DNA of 64,000 bases, from positions 3,162,001 through 3,226,000 of the forward strand of contig NZ_OY782755.1 of NCBI RefSeq assembly GCF_963678165.1, written 5' to 3'. Positions 17,506 through 26,217 of the stretch are shown in pieces. Below the pieces are notes generated by a model. It ran no database searches, was not told where the DNA came from, and saw only the letters and a program-made list of their open reading frames with translations. The DNA comes from an uncultured Acetobacteroides sp. Lineage in GTDB: Bacteria; Bacteroidota; Bacteroidia; Bacteroidales; ZOR0009. The translations under genes and the position numbers were made by a program. Every line of letters begins with the position of its first letter. The stretch's first letter is position 1.

Positions 17506-18291
17506 ATGAGGCAAATATTTACAATAGTCGGACTTTTAATTTCTGGACTCGTATGTGCGCAGCAACCTAAAACGACAAATTTTATAGCTGAGCTAACTAA
17601 GTATGATATTTCTCATTTATGGACTCTGAACAAATTTCAAGTAGAAAATGACACAACAATTGTAGAACGCAAAGAACCTTTGGGTTACATTGGAGATAAT
17701 TATCAGCGCTTCTACATTCACTTTTGCTCAGCGATCCAAAATCCTAAGAACAAGCTTGAATATTTTATTTGCGGTAAGACAAGAGTACGTAACAATATTT
17801 GTAATTTTCAAGGAAAACTTATAATTAAAGAAGCAAAAATATATAAAACAGAAGATTACTTTCCTGAATTAACACAAGGATCTGTTTTAGGAACATATGA
17901 ATTCTTTGAAGATGCAAAGCAAAAAGGAACTGGTATCTTATCAGGTACTTTCTCTACTTATTTCTATTTAGACGAAAAAGGACAATTGAAGTATAATGCT
18001 TTATTATTTGTGGCTGATACGTTTTCGAATAACTTATTTGAAGGAATATGGTCAAACTATATGTCAAAAGAAACTAAAAAGTGTAACTGGGGTGATTATA
18101 GAATTCCCGACAGTAATGAGCTTGATGGTGGAACTTGTGAATTTATGGTTAAGAGTAAATACGCTACAAATGGATGGATTGGATACATGATAGCAAATGG
18201 AGCAAGTCCTGATAGAATGGACATAATTAGTGCACAAAAAGAAGAAAACAGAAAATGGTGGCTTGAAGATGATAAAACAATGAACCGCTAA
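17506..18291 (+). CDS. secreted orphan protein, duplicated gene copy 1
   Basis: 261 residues with signal peptide 'MRQIFTIVGLLISGLVCAQQ'. The mature protein is AT-rich in codons, Lys/Tyr/Phe-rich, and contains beta-like segments ('GSVLGTYEFFEDAKQKGTGI', 'YLDEKGQLKYNALLFVADTF'). No recognised domain. It is almost identical to the gene at 18799-19584; the only residue difference is Tyr here versus Asp there in 'STYFYL'. The stop codon overlaps the word CGCTAACAAGCGG. Exported, function unknown; a horizontally acquired cargo gene is likely. Confidence 0.78.
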   Translation: MRQIFTIVGLLISGLVCAQQPKTTNFIAELTKYDISHLWTLNKFQVENDTTIVERKEPLGYIGDNYQRFYIHFCSAIQNPKNKLEYFICGKTRVRNNICNFQGKLIIKEAKIYKTEDYFPELTQGSVLGTYEFFEDAKQKGTGILSGTFSTYFYLDEKGQLKYNALLFVADTFSNNLFEGIWSNYMSKETKKCNWGDYRIPDSNELDGGTCEFMVKSKYATNGWIGYMIANGASPDRMDIISAQKEENRKWWLEDDKTMNR

Positions 18292-18798
18292 CAAGCGGCT
18301 TCGCCTCCTCGCCCCACTTTAGCAACCAAGACCTCCAGCCTTAACGATTATCACCAATGCTGTGCTTTATGGGCTGCTTTACCAGGAGTAGCTGCAGGGG
18401 CTGGGGCTTTAGGAGATCGACATCGTCGGCACCCCTTGGAAAGCCCATTTTCAACTCACCCCTAAATCCCCTCTCTTAGCCGAGTGGCTGGTTAACCAGT
18501 AAAAGAACGTTACGGCTTCTGCTTCCTTTACTCAGGCGACGCCTGCTCGGCTAAAAGAGGGGACTTCCAGCGCTCCGATTAGGCTGCAGCGCTAGGTCTT
18601 TACGAGGTAGACATCGCTGACACATCTTGGAAAACTTACCGGTAATCGATACCTTCCGCCTCCGAATACGGCTAGTGGCCTCGCCAAACAAAGCGTAGCG
18701 AGGGGGCTAGGCTTAGGGGAAGGGGATATATTAAGCAGCTTTATTGCATATATAAACGATTTAGCGGTAATTGCAAAAAAATAGAAAAGCAACATAAT

Positions 18799-19584
18799 AT
18801 GAGGCAAATATTTACAATAGTCGGACTTTTAATTTCTGGACTCGTATGTGCGCAGCAACCTAAAACGACAAATTTTATAGCTGAGCTAACTAAGTATGAT
18901 ATTTCTCATTTATGGACTCTGAACAAATTTCAAGTAGAAAATGACACAACAATTGTAGAACGCAAAGAACCTTTGGGTTACATTGGAGATAATTATCAGC
19001 GCTTCTACATTCACTTTTGCTCAGCGATCCAAAATCCCAAGAACAAGCTTGAATATTTTATTTGCGGTAAGACAAGAGTACGTAACAATATTTGTAATTT
19101 TCAAGGAAAACTTATAATTAAAGAAGCAAAAATATATAAAACAGAAGATTACTTTCCTGAATTAACACAAGGATCTGTTTTAGGAACATATGAATTCTTT
19201 GAAGATGCAAAGCAAAAAGGAACTGGTATCTTATCAGGTACTTTCTCTACTGATTTCTATTTAGACGAAAAAGGACAATTGAAGTATAATGCTTTATTAT
19301 TTGTGGCTGATACGTTTTCGAATAACTTATTTGAAGGAATATGGTCAAACTATATGTCAAAAGAAACTAAAAAGTGTAACTGGGGTGATTATAGAATTCC
19401 CGACAGTAATGAGCTTGATGGTGGAACTTGTGAATTTATGGTTAAGAGTAAATACGCTACAAATGGATGGATTGGATACATGATAGCAAATGGAGCAAGT
19501 CCTGATAGAATGGACATAATTAGTGCACAAAAAGAAGAAAACAGAAAATGGTGGCTTGAAGATGATAAAACAATGAACCGCTAA
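18799..19584 (+). CDS. secreted orphan protein, duplicated gene copy 2
   Basis: Paralogue of the preceding gene created by the 1293-bp tandem duplication. Same signal peptide and length; I see one amino-acid difference (Asp in 'STDFYL') and one further silent base difference (CCC for CCT in a Pro codon). The near-identity means either a very recent duplication or ongoing gene conversion. The upstream region, including possible promoter sequence, is duplicated too, so both copies should be expressed alike. Confidence 0.78.
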   Translation: MRQIFTIVGLLISGLVCAQQPKTTNFIAELTKYDISHLWTLNKFQVENDTTIVERKEPLGYIGDNYQRFYIHFCSAIQNPKNKLEYFICGKTRVRNNICNFQGKLIIKEAKIYKTEDYFPELTQGSVLGTYEFFEDAKQKGTGILSGTFSTDFYLDEKGQLKYNALLFVADTFSNNLFEGIWSNYMSKETKKCNWGDYRIPDSNELDGGTCEFMVKSKYATNGWIGYMIANGASPDRMDIISAQKEENRKWWLEDDKTMNR

Positions 19585-19900
19585 CAAGCGGCTTCGCCTC
19601 CTCGCCCCACTTTAGCAACCAAGACCTCCAGCCTTAACGATTATCACCAAGGCTACGCTTGAGGGGCTGCTTTACCAGGAGTAGCTGCAGGGGCTGGGGC
19701 TTTAGGAGATCGACATCGTCGGCACCCCTTGGAAAGTCCATTTTCAACTCACCCCTAAATCCCCTCTCTTAGCCGAGTGGCTGGTTAACCAGTAAAAGAA
19801 CGTTACGGCTTCTGCTTTCTTTACTCAGGCGACACCTGCTCGGCTAAAAGAGGGGACTTCCAGCACTCCGATTAGGCTGCAGCTTATATCAGTGCCGCTG

Positions 19901-19975
19901 CCCCCTCTTTGCGAATGGCAAGTATAGGCGCTTACGGTATGGGCAGACTTGCTAATGCCATTCGGAGAGAGGGGG
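19901..19975. repeat. long inverted repeat, 20-bp arms
   Basis: Arm 19901-19920 (CCCCCTCTTTGCGAATGGCA) faces 19956-19975 with three mismatches across a 35-bp spacer. It lies at the right end of the repeat block; the sequence past the right arm (GGATTGGGGGTGAGTCGG) looks like an inverted remnant of the CACCCCTAAATCC repeat. Confidence 0.65.
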
Positions 19976-20159
19976 ATTGGGGGTGAGTCGGATTTGCGTA
20001 GCGGTTAGCACCTTTTTCGTCGCTTACATCTGCTTAGCGTGATGGCTATGGGCAGGAGCCTTCGCCTAATGAGGGGACAGTATCTTTAAAGGCAAAACTC
20101 CTGCACAAAGATGATAACATGCTGATCTTTAAAACTTACACCATACATACAGGGGGATT

Positions 20160-20348
20160 TTAGTCAATTCCAGGCCTCCTCAACAAGCTACCACCTTTCA
20201 TCAACTTGCTACCGGGGCATTTCAAGAGAAATACTTTGAGCCATTTCTCTGGGTTTTCCTGAAGTTTGATGCTACCACACCGTTTCAAGTCACTTCCAGC
20301 CCATTTCAAATCGCTTACAGGGAGATTCAAATTAAACGTTGCCGCTTG
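20160..20348. repeat. 21-bp-period degenerate array, about 9 units
   Basis: Units start at 20160, 20181, 20202 and so on every 21 bp. Shared positions include CAAnnnGCTACC and CCATTT at the unit end. Strongly diverged but without an indel. The minus-strand open frame reads as heptads ('SDLKWAG', 'SDLKRCG') only because 21 is divisible by three. Weaker 21-bp spacing continues (CTTACGAAA repeated near 20475-20510). Confidence 0.6.
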
Positions 20349-20726
20349 TTTTTCGGAAGCAGGTTCCTGCTTACAGAGAATATTGCTTTGCAGATGGATC
20401 TTCCCCCTTGTTCTTCCACATGCTCCTCTGTGAAATACGAATACCAGTGCCCTTCCGCGGCTCAACCAAAGACAACTTACGAAAGTAGCGGGCGGCTTAC
20501 GAAATCGACCAGCTGCTCAAGCGCAATCGAAATGATTTCTCGGCACGACTAGCCCTTGCTGAAGCATTAGCAATGGCCACAATCGGCAGAGATTGCATGG
20601 GAAAGGAAGCACATCTCGAAAAAACACAGGGAGTAGCCTTAGGAATTTCGCTTATCACAATGCACATTGCCCTACTATGGAGAGCGAAACGTACGCAGAA
20701 TGCCGCTTGAAAGAGATCCTAATAGG

Positions 20727-20789
20727 AAAATCCCATTCGTCCCCAAAAATTCCTCTTCACCGCCCAATGTTTCCCTTTCACCCCAATCG
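20727..20789. repeat. 21-bp-period degenerate array, 3 units, upstream of TonB receptor
   Basis: Three units of about 21 bp with TTCCnnTTCACCnCCCAAT-like positions. It ends 65 bp before the receptor start codon. The remaining part of 20349-20854 shows no supported gene. Confidence 0.45.
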
Positions 20790-20854
20790 AGCAATAAGTA
20801 CTAGCTGAAATACGCTTCTTTACTAGTTCTTACGTTAAATCACACGCATTAGCT

Positions 20855-23617
20855 ATGGCAAATAAGGGAATGCTGCTTCTTCTACTTCTGCTATCACTTG
20901 CAGGAGGCGCAAGCGGGCAAAAATCGCTCGACTACAAGCTGTCGGACTGGTACCTGGGGACGCTCGACAACGTTCTCGACAATATCTCGAAGCAATCGAA
21001 GGTTCAATTCGAGTTCGATCGGCAACGGCTTGGCGCCATCCACGTCGACCATCATCCCATCAGCCAATCTCTAAAGGATTTCCTCGATGTGGTGGTGTGC
21101 AAAAACAATAAGCTGAAGTACTACATCAGCGATGGCGGTAAGGTAATTATCGTAGACCGCTGGGTGGTGACGAATGAAGTAAAACTTGATGAAGGAGTGC
21201 GCTACAAGGGAAAACCTACCCGCTACCGATTCGCGCTTACGGGTCGAATCATCGATAATGCCTCGGTGGAGCCGCTACCCTTTGTTACCATTGCCGTAAA
21301 GGGCACAACAATTGGGGCAAACTCCAATGCCGATGGATACTTTACCCTGCAGCGCGTTCCGAGCGATACGGTTTCGCTGGTGCTAAGCGCCGTAGGCTAT
21401 AAACCCAAGACGGTTCACCTAACACCGCAAACTCCGCAAAGCAACCTGCTGGTAAAACTCGAAAGCGAAAGCGTTGCCCTTCAGGAGGTGGTTGTCAACG
21501 GGGAGAAGCAGGATGTGCTGCAAACCAACAGCAAGGTGGGCATGATAAAGATGTCGCCCATCAAGCTGGTATCGCTCCCAAGCCTTGGCGAGAAGGATAT
21601 TTTCCGCTCCTTTCAGCTGATGCCGGGCATAAGCGCTGCCAACGAGAACTCGTCGGGGCTGTACGTTCGAGGAGGAACGCCCGATCAGTCGCTGGTGGTG
21701 TACGATGGATTTACGGTGTACAACGTAGAGCATCTCTTCGGGTTCTTCAGCTCGTTTAATAGCAACGCCATAAAGGATATCCAGCTCTACAAGGGCGGAT
21801 TCGATGCCAAATACGGAGGACGCATCTCCAGCGTTGTAGAAATCACCGGTAAGGAGGGAAACAAGACCGACTGGGGAGGATTTGCCGACGTCAGCCTAAT
21901 GTCTGCCAACGGTTTTCTGGAGGCTCCCATTGGCGAGAAGTTTACCGTTATTGCCGCGGGTCGCCGTAGCTGGCAAAGCCCGCTTTACGATAAGATCTTT
22001 AACAAGTACTCGAGCACAAAAGCCACTTCGGGAAGCGGAAACGTTAACGGTAAGAACCCATTTGGGAGCACCGACATCAACTCGTACTTCTACGACTTCA
22101 ACACCAAGCTAACCTACCGCCCCACCGATAAGGATATCATCTGGCTAAGCTACTACGCCGGCAACGACGACCTCACCAACGACGTTTCGTCAGGTTTCAA
22201 AGGTGGCGAACCCGGTGGCATGGGTGGCGGAGGTGGCGATGCCCCCCGCATCAGCAACTTCAGCATGAGCAACACCGACAACTCCAACTGGGGAAACCAC
22301 GGCGTATCGCTCAAGTGGTCGCGCAAGTGGAACGAGAGCTTCTACGGCAACTTCCTCATCGGCTACTCCAACTACTACAGCAACCGCGATAAAACATCCA
22401 GCGGTTCTTATGTAGATTCGAATGATATTACCCAAAGCATTAAGCGCGGGGTGATGGAGTACAACCATCTCGACGACTACTCGGCAAAAGCCGACATCGA
22501 GCAGAAGCTTAACGCCAACAACGTGCTCGAATATGGCGTTAACGCCACCTTTAACAAGATAACCTACAGCTACGCCCAGAGCGACACCATGAAGCTTATC
22601 GACCGCAGAAACGAAGGGGTACTGCTCTCGGCATACCTTCAGGATAAAATTTCGCTTTACGACAACATGCTTAAGATAACCCCCGGACTTCGCTCCAACT
22701 ACTACAGCGTAACCGGCAAAATGTACTTCGAACCACGACTTACCTCGTCGTACCAGCTAACGGATAGCTGGAAGCTAAAAGCTTCGGTGGGTCGCTACTA
22801 CCAGTTTGCCAAACGCGTCGTTCGCGAGGATGTTATGTCGGGCAACAAGGATTTCTGGACGCTGAGCGACGGCAAGAACCTTCCGGTAACCTACTCCGAC
22901 CAGCTTATTGCCGGCTTCTCGTGGGAGAACAACGACTACCTAATTGATGTAGAAGGCTACTTCAAAAGAATAACCGATCTTACCGAATATTCGCTACGCT
23001 TCTCGAAATCGCTCGCCAACGGCAGCTTTAGCCCCGAGCATGGTGGCGATCAAAGCGCCGTAACCTACCAAGACCAGTTCCTTACCGGCTGGGGACGAGT
23101 TCACGGCATCGATCTCCTCTTGCAAAAGAAACAGGGCAACCTAACGGGATGGATTGGCTACACCTTAGGGCGTGTGGTAAATCACATCGATGGCTACGGC
23201 GATTACGACTACTACGCATCAAACGACGTCACCCACGAGTTTAAGGCGGTAGCAACCTACCACTGGCACAACTGGGATTTTTCGGGAACTTGGATTTGCG
23301 CAACCGGCAAACCCTACACCGCTCCCGAAGGCGGCTACACCGTTACCCTACTCGATGGCACCAAGAAGTCGTTTGTAACGGTATCGACCAAAAACGGGAA
23401 ACGCCTCCCCACCTACCACCGCCTCGACCTATCGGCAACGCTTAACATGAAGTTAGGCGGACGAATCCCTGCAACAATTGGGTTCTCGGTGTTCAACGCG
23501 TACAACCGCAGCAACGTTTGGTATAAGCAATTCGAAATTGTCGACAATACCATTGTAGAAACCAACGTCAACTACCTCGGCATTACACCCAACATCAACT
23601 TTACCATTAAATTCTAA
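20855..23617 (+). CDS. TonB-dependent outer-membrane receptor with STN and carboxypeptidase-regulatory domains
   Basis: 920 residues. Signal peptide 'MANKGMLLLLLLLSLAGGAS'. STN (secretin/TonB N-terminal) domain about 25-105. Carboxypeptidase-regulatory-like beta-sandwich about 125-205 ('SVEPLPFVTIAVKGTTIGAN'). Plug about 215-345 ('NSSGLYVRGGTPDQSLVVYD', 'DIQLYKGGFDAKYGGRISSV'). The barrel runs to the C-terminal 'TPNINFTIKF', a terminal-Phe barrel signal. A Gly-rich loop ('GGEPGGMGGGGGDAP', near 450) is probably extracellular. Energised import of an unknown ligand; the downstream DUF4249 lipoprotein 4 bp away is the usual partner of this receptor subtype, rather than SusD. The STN domain suggests possible signalling, but no anti-sigma gene is adjacent. 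Confidence 0.95.
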   Translation: MANKGMLLLLLLLSLAGGASGQKSLDYKLSDWYLGTLDNVLDNISKQSKVQFEFDRQRLGAIHVDHHPISQSLKDFLDVVVCKNNKLKYYISDGGKVIIVDRWVVTNEVKLDEGVRYKGKPTRYRFALTGRIIDNASVEPLPFVTIAVKGTTIGANSNADGYFTLQRVPSDTVSLVLSAVGYKPKTVHLTPQTPQSNLLVKLESESVALQEVVVNGEKQDVLQTNSKVGMIKMSPIKLVSLPSLGEKDIFRSFQLMPGISAANENSSGLYVRGGTPDQSLVVYDGFTVYNVEHLFGFFSSFNSNAIKDIQLYKGGFDAKYGGRISSVVEITGKEGNKTDWGGFADVSLMSANGFLEAPIGEKFTVIAAGRRSWQSPLYDKIFNKYSSTKATSGSGNVNGKNPFGSTDINSYFYDFNTKLTYRPTDKDIIWLSYYAGNDDLTNDVSSGFKGGEPGGMGGGGGDAPRISNFSMSNTDNSNWGNHGVSLKWSRKWNESFYGNFLIGYSNYYSNRDKTSSGSYVDSNDITQSIKRGVMEYNHLDDYSAKADIEQKLNANNVLEYGVNATFNKITYSYAQSDTMKLIDRRNEGVLLSAYLQDKISLYDNMLKITPGLRSNYYSVTGKMYFEPRLTSSYQLTDSWKLKASVGRYYQFAKRVVREDVMSGNKDFWTLSDGKNLPVTYSDQLIAGFSWENNDYLIDVEGYFKRITDLTEYSLRFSKSLANGSFSPEHGGDQSAVTYQDQFLTGWGRVHGIDLLLQKKQGNLTGWIGYTLGRVVNHIDGYGDYDYYASNDVTHEFKAVATYHWHNWDFSGTWICATGKPYTAPEGGYTVTLLDGTKKSFVTVSTKNGKRLPTYHRLDLSATLNMKLGGRIPATIGFSVFNAYNRSNVWYKQFEIVDNTIVETNVNYLGITPNINFTIKF

Positions 23618-23621
23618 AGAG

Positions 23622-24458
23622 ATGAAGATATCTATAAGCAATACGAAGCTGCTGTCGGGCATCCTGTATACTTTGCTCGTAGGCGCCCTTGCCATAGTAG
23701 TGCTTTCGATGGCATCGTGCCAAAAGATGGACGTGCAGCTATCGAATCCCGACAAGGCTGTTGTTAAAGGTTACCTATTTGCCGGCAAACCCGTTTCGAT
23801 AAGCATCTCCAAACAGCTGCTGTACGGTGCTACCGATACCATTACACACCCAATAGAGAACCTCGAAGTGGTTATATACGATTCGAAAAACAACGCCTAC
23901 CCATTGCTATACACCAGCAATGGGGTATACAAATCGGATAAGCTGATACCCCAAGTAGGCGAGACCTACACCCTAAAGTTTACCTACAACAGCAAGGAAC
24001 TATCGGCAACCACAACAGTACCTGCCAAGCCTTCCGGTTTTCAGGGAACATCTTCAATTTCGGTTCAACCTTTCGGCTCCACAACATCTGGCCCCCCATC
24101 TATGTCGCGTGCCGAATACTCTTGGACAAATACCAACAGCAGCTACTTCCTTATGGTAGTCGAATCGATAACGCCCAAGGCCACCCCCATAAACGACACA
24201 ACCGAATACGAGGCGCTACCCGTATTCAGAATTTCACCCACACAGGGCAACTCGCAAAGCTTTATGGGGCATTCGTTCTACTACTACGGAGATCACAACG
24301 TCATTCTGTTTGCCATAAACCAGGAGTATGTCGACTTGTACGAGGATACGGGCAATAGCTCGCAAAATATTACCACCCCACCAGGAAACATCACAAATGG
24401 CTATGGAATATTTACTGCCATAAACGCCGATACGCTTAAACTTAACATAACGCCTTAA
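23622..24458 (+). CDS. DUF4249 lipoprotein, partner of the TonB receptor
   Basis: 278 residues. Lipoprotein signal with hydrophobic core 'LLVGALAIVVLSMASC'; the Cys is the predicted lipidated residue. The mature part has an N-terminal beta-sandwich ('KAVVKGYLFAGKPVSISISK', 'THPIENLEVVIYDSKNNAYP', 'VGETYTLKFTYNSKELSATT') followed by a less regular C-terminal region, as in DUF4249 proteins. These are generally encoded next to TonB receptors and are thought to sit at the cell surface as accessory factors. It starts four bases after the receptor stop, so it is the same operon. A hairpin terminator follows. Confidence 0.9.
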   Translation: MKISISNTKLLSGILYTLLVGALAIVVLSMASCQKMDVQLSNPDKAVVKGYLFAGKPVSISISKQLLYGATDTITHPIENLEVVIYDSKNNAYPLLYTSNGVYKSDKLIPQVGETYTLKFTYNSKELSATTTVPAKPSGFQGTSSISVQPFGSTTSGPPSMSRAEYSWTNTNSSYFLMVVESITPKATPINDTTEYEALPVFRISPTQGNSQSFMGHSFYYYGDHNVILFAINQEYVDLYEDTGNSSQNITTPPGNITNGYGIFTAINADTLKLNITP

Positions 24459-24510
24459 TATATTCCCTTAATCCCAATTCTTTTTCAGTTACGATGGTGT
24501 TTACCATTAT

Positions 24511-24548
24511 GCAATGAGGCGCAGTGATGCACCTCATTGCTGTTTATA
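24511..24548 (+). terminator. terminator of the receptor-DUF4249 operon
   Basis: A 12-bp stem GCAATGAGGCGC (24511-24522) with 24529-24540 (one mismatch), followed by TGTTTAT. About 50 bp past the DUF4249 stop. Confidence 0.65.
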
Positions 24549-24674
24549 GGGCGTTGTGTCTACATCGAACCCTCCCTGTAATCACCGGTTACTAGTAGTT
24601 ATCCTAAATAATTACACCGTTGTTTAAAACCTTTTAGCTGAATAAGTTGTTAGTACCAATAAAAGAATCTATCA

Positions 24675-25634
24675 ATGAGGCTTCAGAAAACCATCATCAT
24701 AGCACTCGTCATAACAGCAGCAATTGCTGTTGCATGGTTTGGCGTGGGCATAATCGTAATGAAGAACGCCATCGAAAGCTACGAAACCAAAAAACCAGGC
24801 AGCAGCTACGAAGATTTTGCCCGTACCAAGTGCTTCAACGAGGAACAGCTCAATAATCTCAAAAAAGTAGAGTTCACCATTCCCTCAAAGAAGGATGGAT
24901 GCCTGCTATCGGCTACGCTTATATACAACCCAACGCCATCAGCCAAAACCATTATATACTGCCATATGATTACCAGCTCGCGCTGGGAGGTTCTAAAGGG
25001 TGGCCGAATTGACTCGTTGCTTGCGCGTGGCTTTAACGTGCTCACCTTCGACCAGCGGGCACACGGCAAGAGCGAAGGATCGAGCCCCACCTACGGATTC
25101 CTCGAAAAGTTCGATCTCGATCAGTGGGTAGATACCGTATCTGCCATATTTCCTCGTGGGATTATTGGCGTTGAAGGAGTATCAACAGGAGCCGCAACGG
25201 CAATACTCCACGCAGGCGAGATTAACCCCAAAAAGGATGCGGCTCGTAAGGTTGCCTTTTACGTATTCGAGTGCTCCTACTCCGACCTAGCCAAGCAGCT
25301 TGCCTATCGAGTAAACCAGCACTACTACCTCCCCAACATGGCGCTCAAGACATCGCTAAAGATACTGGACCGTCCGTTTAACGGCTTCAACATCTACGAT
25401 GTATCGCCAATAAAGGCGGCACGCCACATCGATGTCCCCGTTCTCTTTGTGCATAGCAAAGCCGACGGCTACGTTCCTGCCCAAATGAGCAAGGAACTGT
25501 ACAATGCCGTGCGCCCACCTAAGATGCTGCTACTCGTCCCCAAGATGAGGCATGCCGAAGCTATATACGCCAGCAAGCTTTACTGGAACACCTACGATCG
25601 CTTCCTTAAAAACATCGCTCGGATTAAGGAGTAA
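24675..25634 (+). CDS. membrane-anchored alpha/beta hydrolase
   Basis: 319 residues. N-terminal transmembrane anchor ('IIIALVITAAIAVAWFGVGI', about 6-25), then an alpha/beta-hydrolase fold: 'FNVLTFDQRAHGKSEG' after strand 4, nucleophile elbow 'GVEGVSTGAATA' with Ser170, acid region 'LFVHSKADGYVP' and late His in 'PKMRHAEA'. The whole triad is therefore visible. This matches COG1073-type peptidase/esterase-like hydrolases, active on the outer face of the cytoplasmic membrane. Substrate unknown. It is a single gene after the receptor operon terminator, with the DUF5362 gene 101 bp downstream. Confidence 0.88.
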   Translation: MRLQKTIIIALVITAAIAVAWFGVGIIVMKNAIESYETKKPGSSYEDFARTKCFNEEQLNNLKKVEFTIPSKKDGCLLSATLIYNPTPSAKTIIYCHMITSSRWEVLKGGRIDSLLARGFNVLTFDQRAHGKSEGSSPTYGFLEKFDLDQWVDTVSAIFPRGIIGVEGVSTGAATAILHAGEINPKKDAARKVAFYVFECSYSDLAKQLAYRVNQHYYLPNMALKTSLKILDRPFNGFNIYDVSPIKAARHIDVPVLFVHSKADGYVPAQMSKELYNAVRPPKMLLLVPKMRHAEAIYASKLYWNTYDRFLKNIARIKE

Positions 25635-25735
25635 AGCCCCAAACTTCGCGGTGGGCAAGGGTTGTGGCATCAAAAAAGAAGGTATATATTGTGCCTTGCT
25701 TTACGATTTTAAACAACAAACCACAACTACCAAGC

Positions 25736-26161
25736 ATGGAAGAAAGAAACATCGAAACCATGGAGCTTAGCGGACGAACGCTAAAGGAGCTCTGGCTGGC
25801 TGCCAAGTGGGCAAAGCTGCTATCCATCATCATCGTTTGCTTGTATTTTGTTATGATAATTCTAGTGATCTTTAGCGGCATCATAACCTCGCTGTTTGCC
25901 ACCATGATTCCCTTCGGAGGCTTCTTTATTGCCCTGGTGTACATCATCACGTACACCCTTACGGCGCTCATCCCCGGAATCATGCTCTACAACTTTGCCA
26001 TCAACACACAAAAGGCCATCCTGCGAAACGACGACGACTTGGCCACTACCGGCGTTAAAAGGCTTCGCCAGCTATTTCAGTACAGCGGAATCCTGGCCAT
26101 GATCTCCATCCTCCTGGTAGGCCTGATAATCGCCGTAAGCGTGCTGCGCACCATCTTCTAA
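25736..26161 (+). CDS. DUF5362-like integral membrane protein
   Basis: Start set at 'MEERNIETMELSGRTLKELW'; a 24-residue upstream extension is possible but lacks support. 141 residues with three or four transmembrane stretches ('LSIIIVCLYFVMIILVIFSG', 'FFIALVYIITYTLTALIPGI', 'ILAMISILLVGLIIAVSVL'). A conserved-looking polar turn is 'NTQKAILRNDDDLATTG'. It resembles DUF5362 proteins found across Bacteroidota, function unknown. It ends 28 bp before the mnmA promoter element. Confidence 0.75.
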   Translation: MEERNIETMELSGRTLKELWLAAKWAKLLSIIIVCLYFVMIILVIFSGIITSLFATMIPFGGFFIALVYIITYTLTALIPGIMLYNFAINTQKAILRNDDDLATTGVKRLRQLFQYSGILAMISILLVGLIIAVSVLRTIF

Positions 26162-26189
26162 CGCGCAAAACCATTCCAAAAGGAATTGC

Positions 26190-26197
26190 TACCTTTG
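26190..26197 (+). promoter_or_regulatory. Bacteroidota -7 element (TACCTTTG) for mnmA
   Basis: TACCTTTG followed by GCGCGCG, 20 bp upstream of the start codon, giving a leader of roughly 15 nt. No clear -33 TTG. Confidence 0.6.
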
Positions 26198-26217
26198 CGC
26201 GCGTTTAGCATATACTG

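Larger units (their letters stand above)
17075..19885. repeat. tandem duplication, about 1293-bp unit, two full copies plus a third partial
   Basis: Units run from about 17075 to 18367, 18368 to 19660, and partially to 19885. Each full unit holds one 261-residue gene, the CCCCTCTCTTAGCCGAG inverted-arm repeat (arms 17174-17190/17252-17268; 18468-18484/18546-18562; 19761-19777/19839-19855), and GGCTGCTTTACCAGGAG. The offset is 1293-1294 bp. The copies are nearly identical in the gene and diverge more at the unit ends. Confidence 0.88.

Noticed and set aside
15988..18807. Three minus-strand open frames sharing 'ARPLAVFGGGRYRLPVSFPR' (15988-16191, 17257-17514, 18592-18807)
   Set aside because: They lie inside repeat copies, have no start signals, and vary in length with the repeat; non-coding repeat sequence explains them.
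20160..20808. Small genes between the duplication and the TonB receptor
   Set aside because: Three short frames without start context or domains; the region has 21-bp periodicity and repeat remnants.
20855..24458. SusC/SusD polysaccharide-utilisation pair
   Set aside because: The partner lipoprotein is DUF4249-like, not SusD-like, and no glycoside hydrolase is adjacent.
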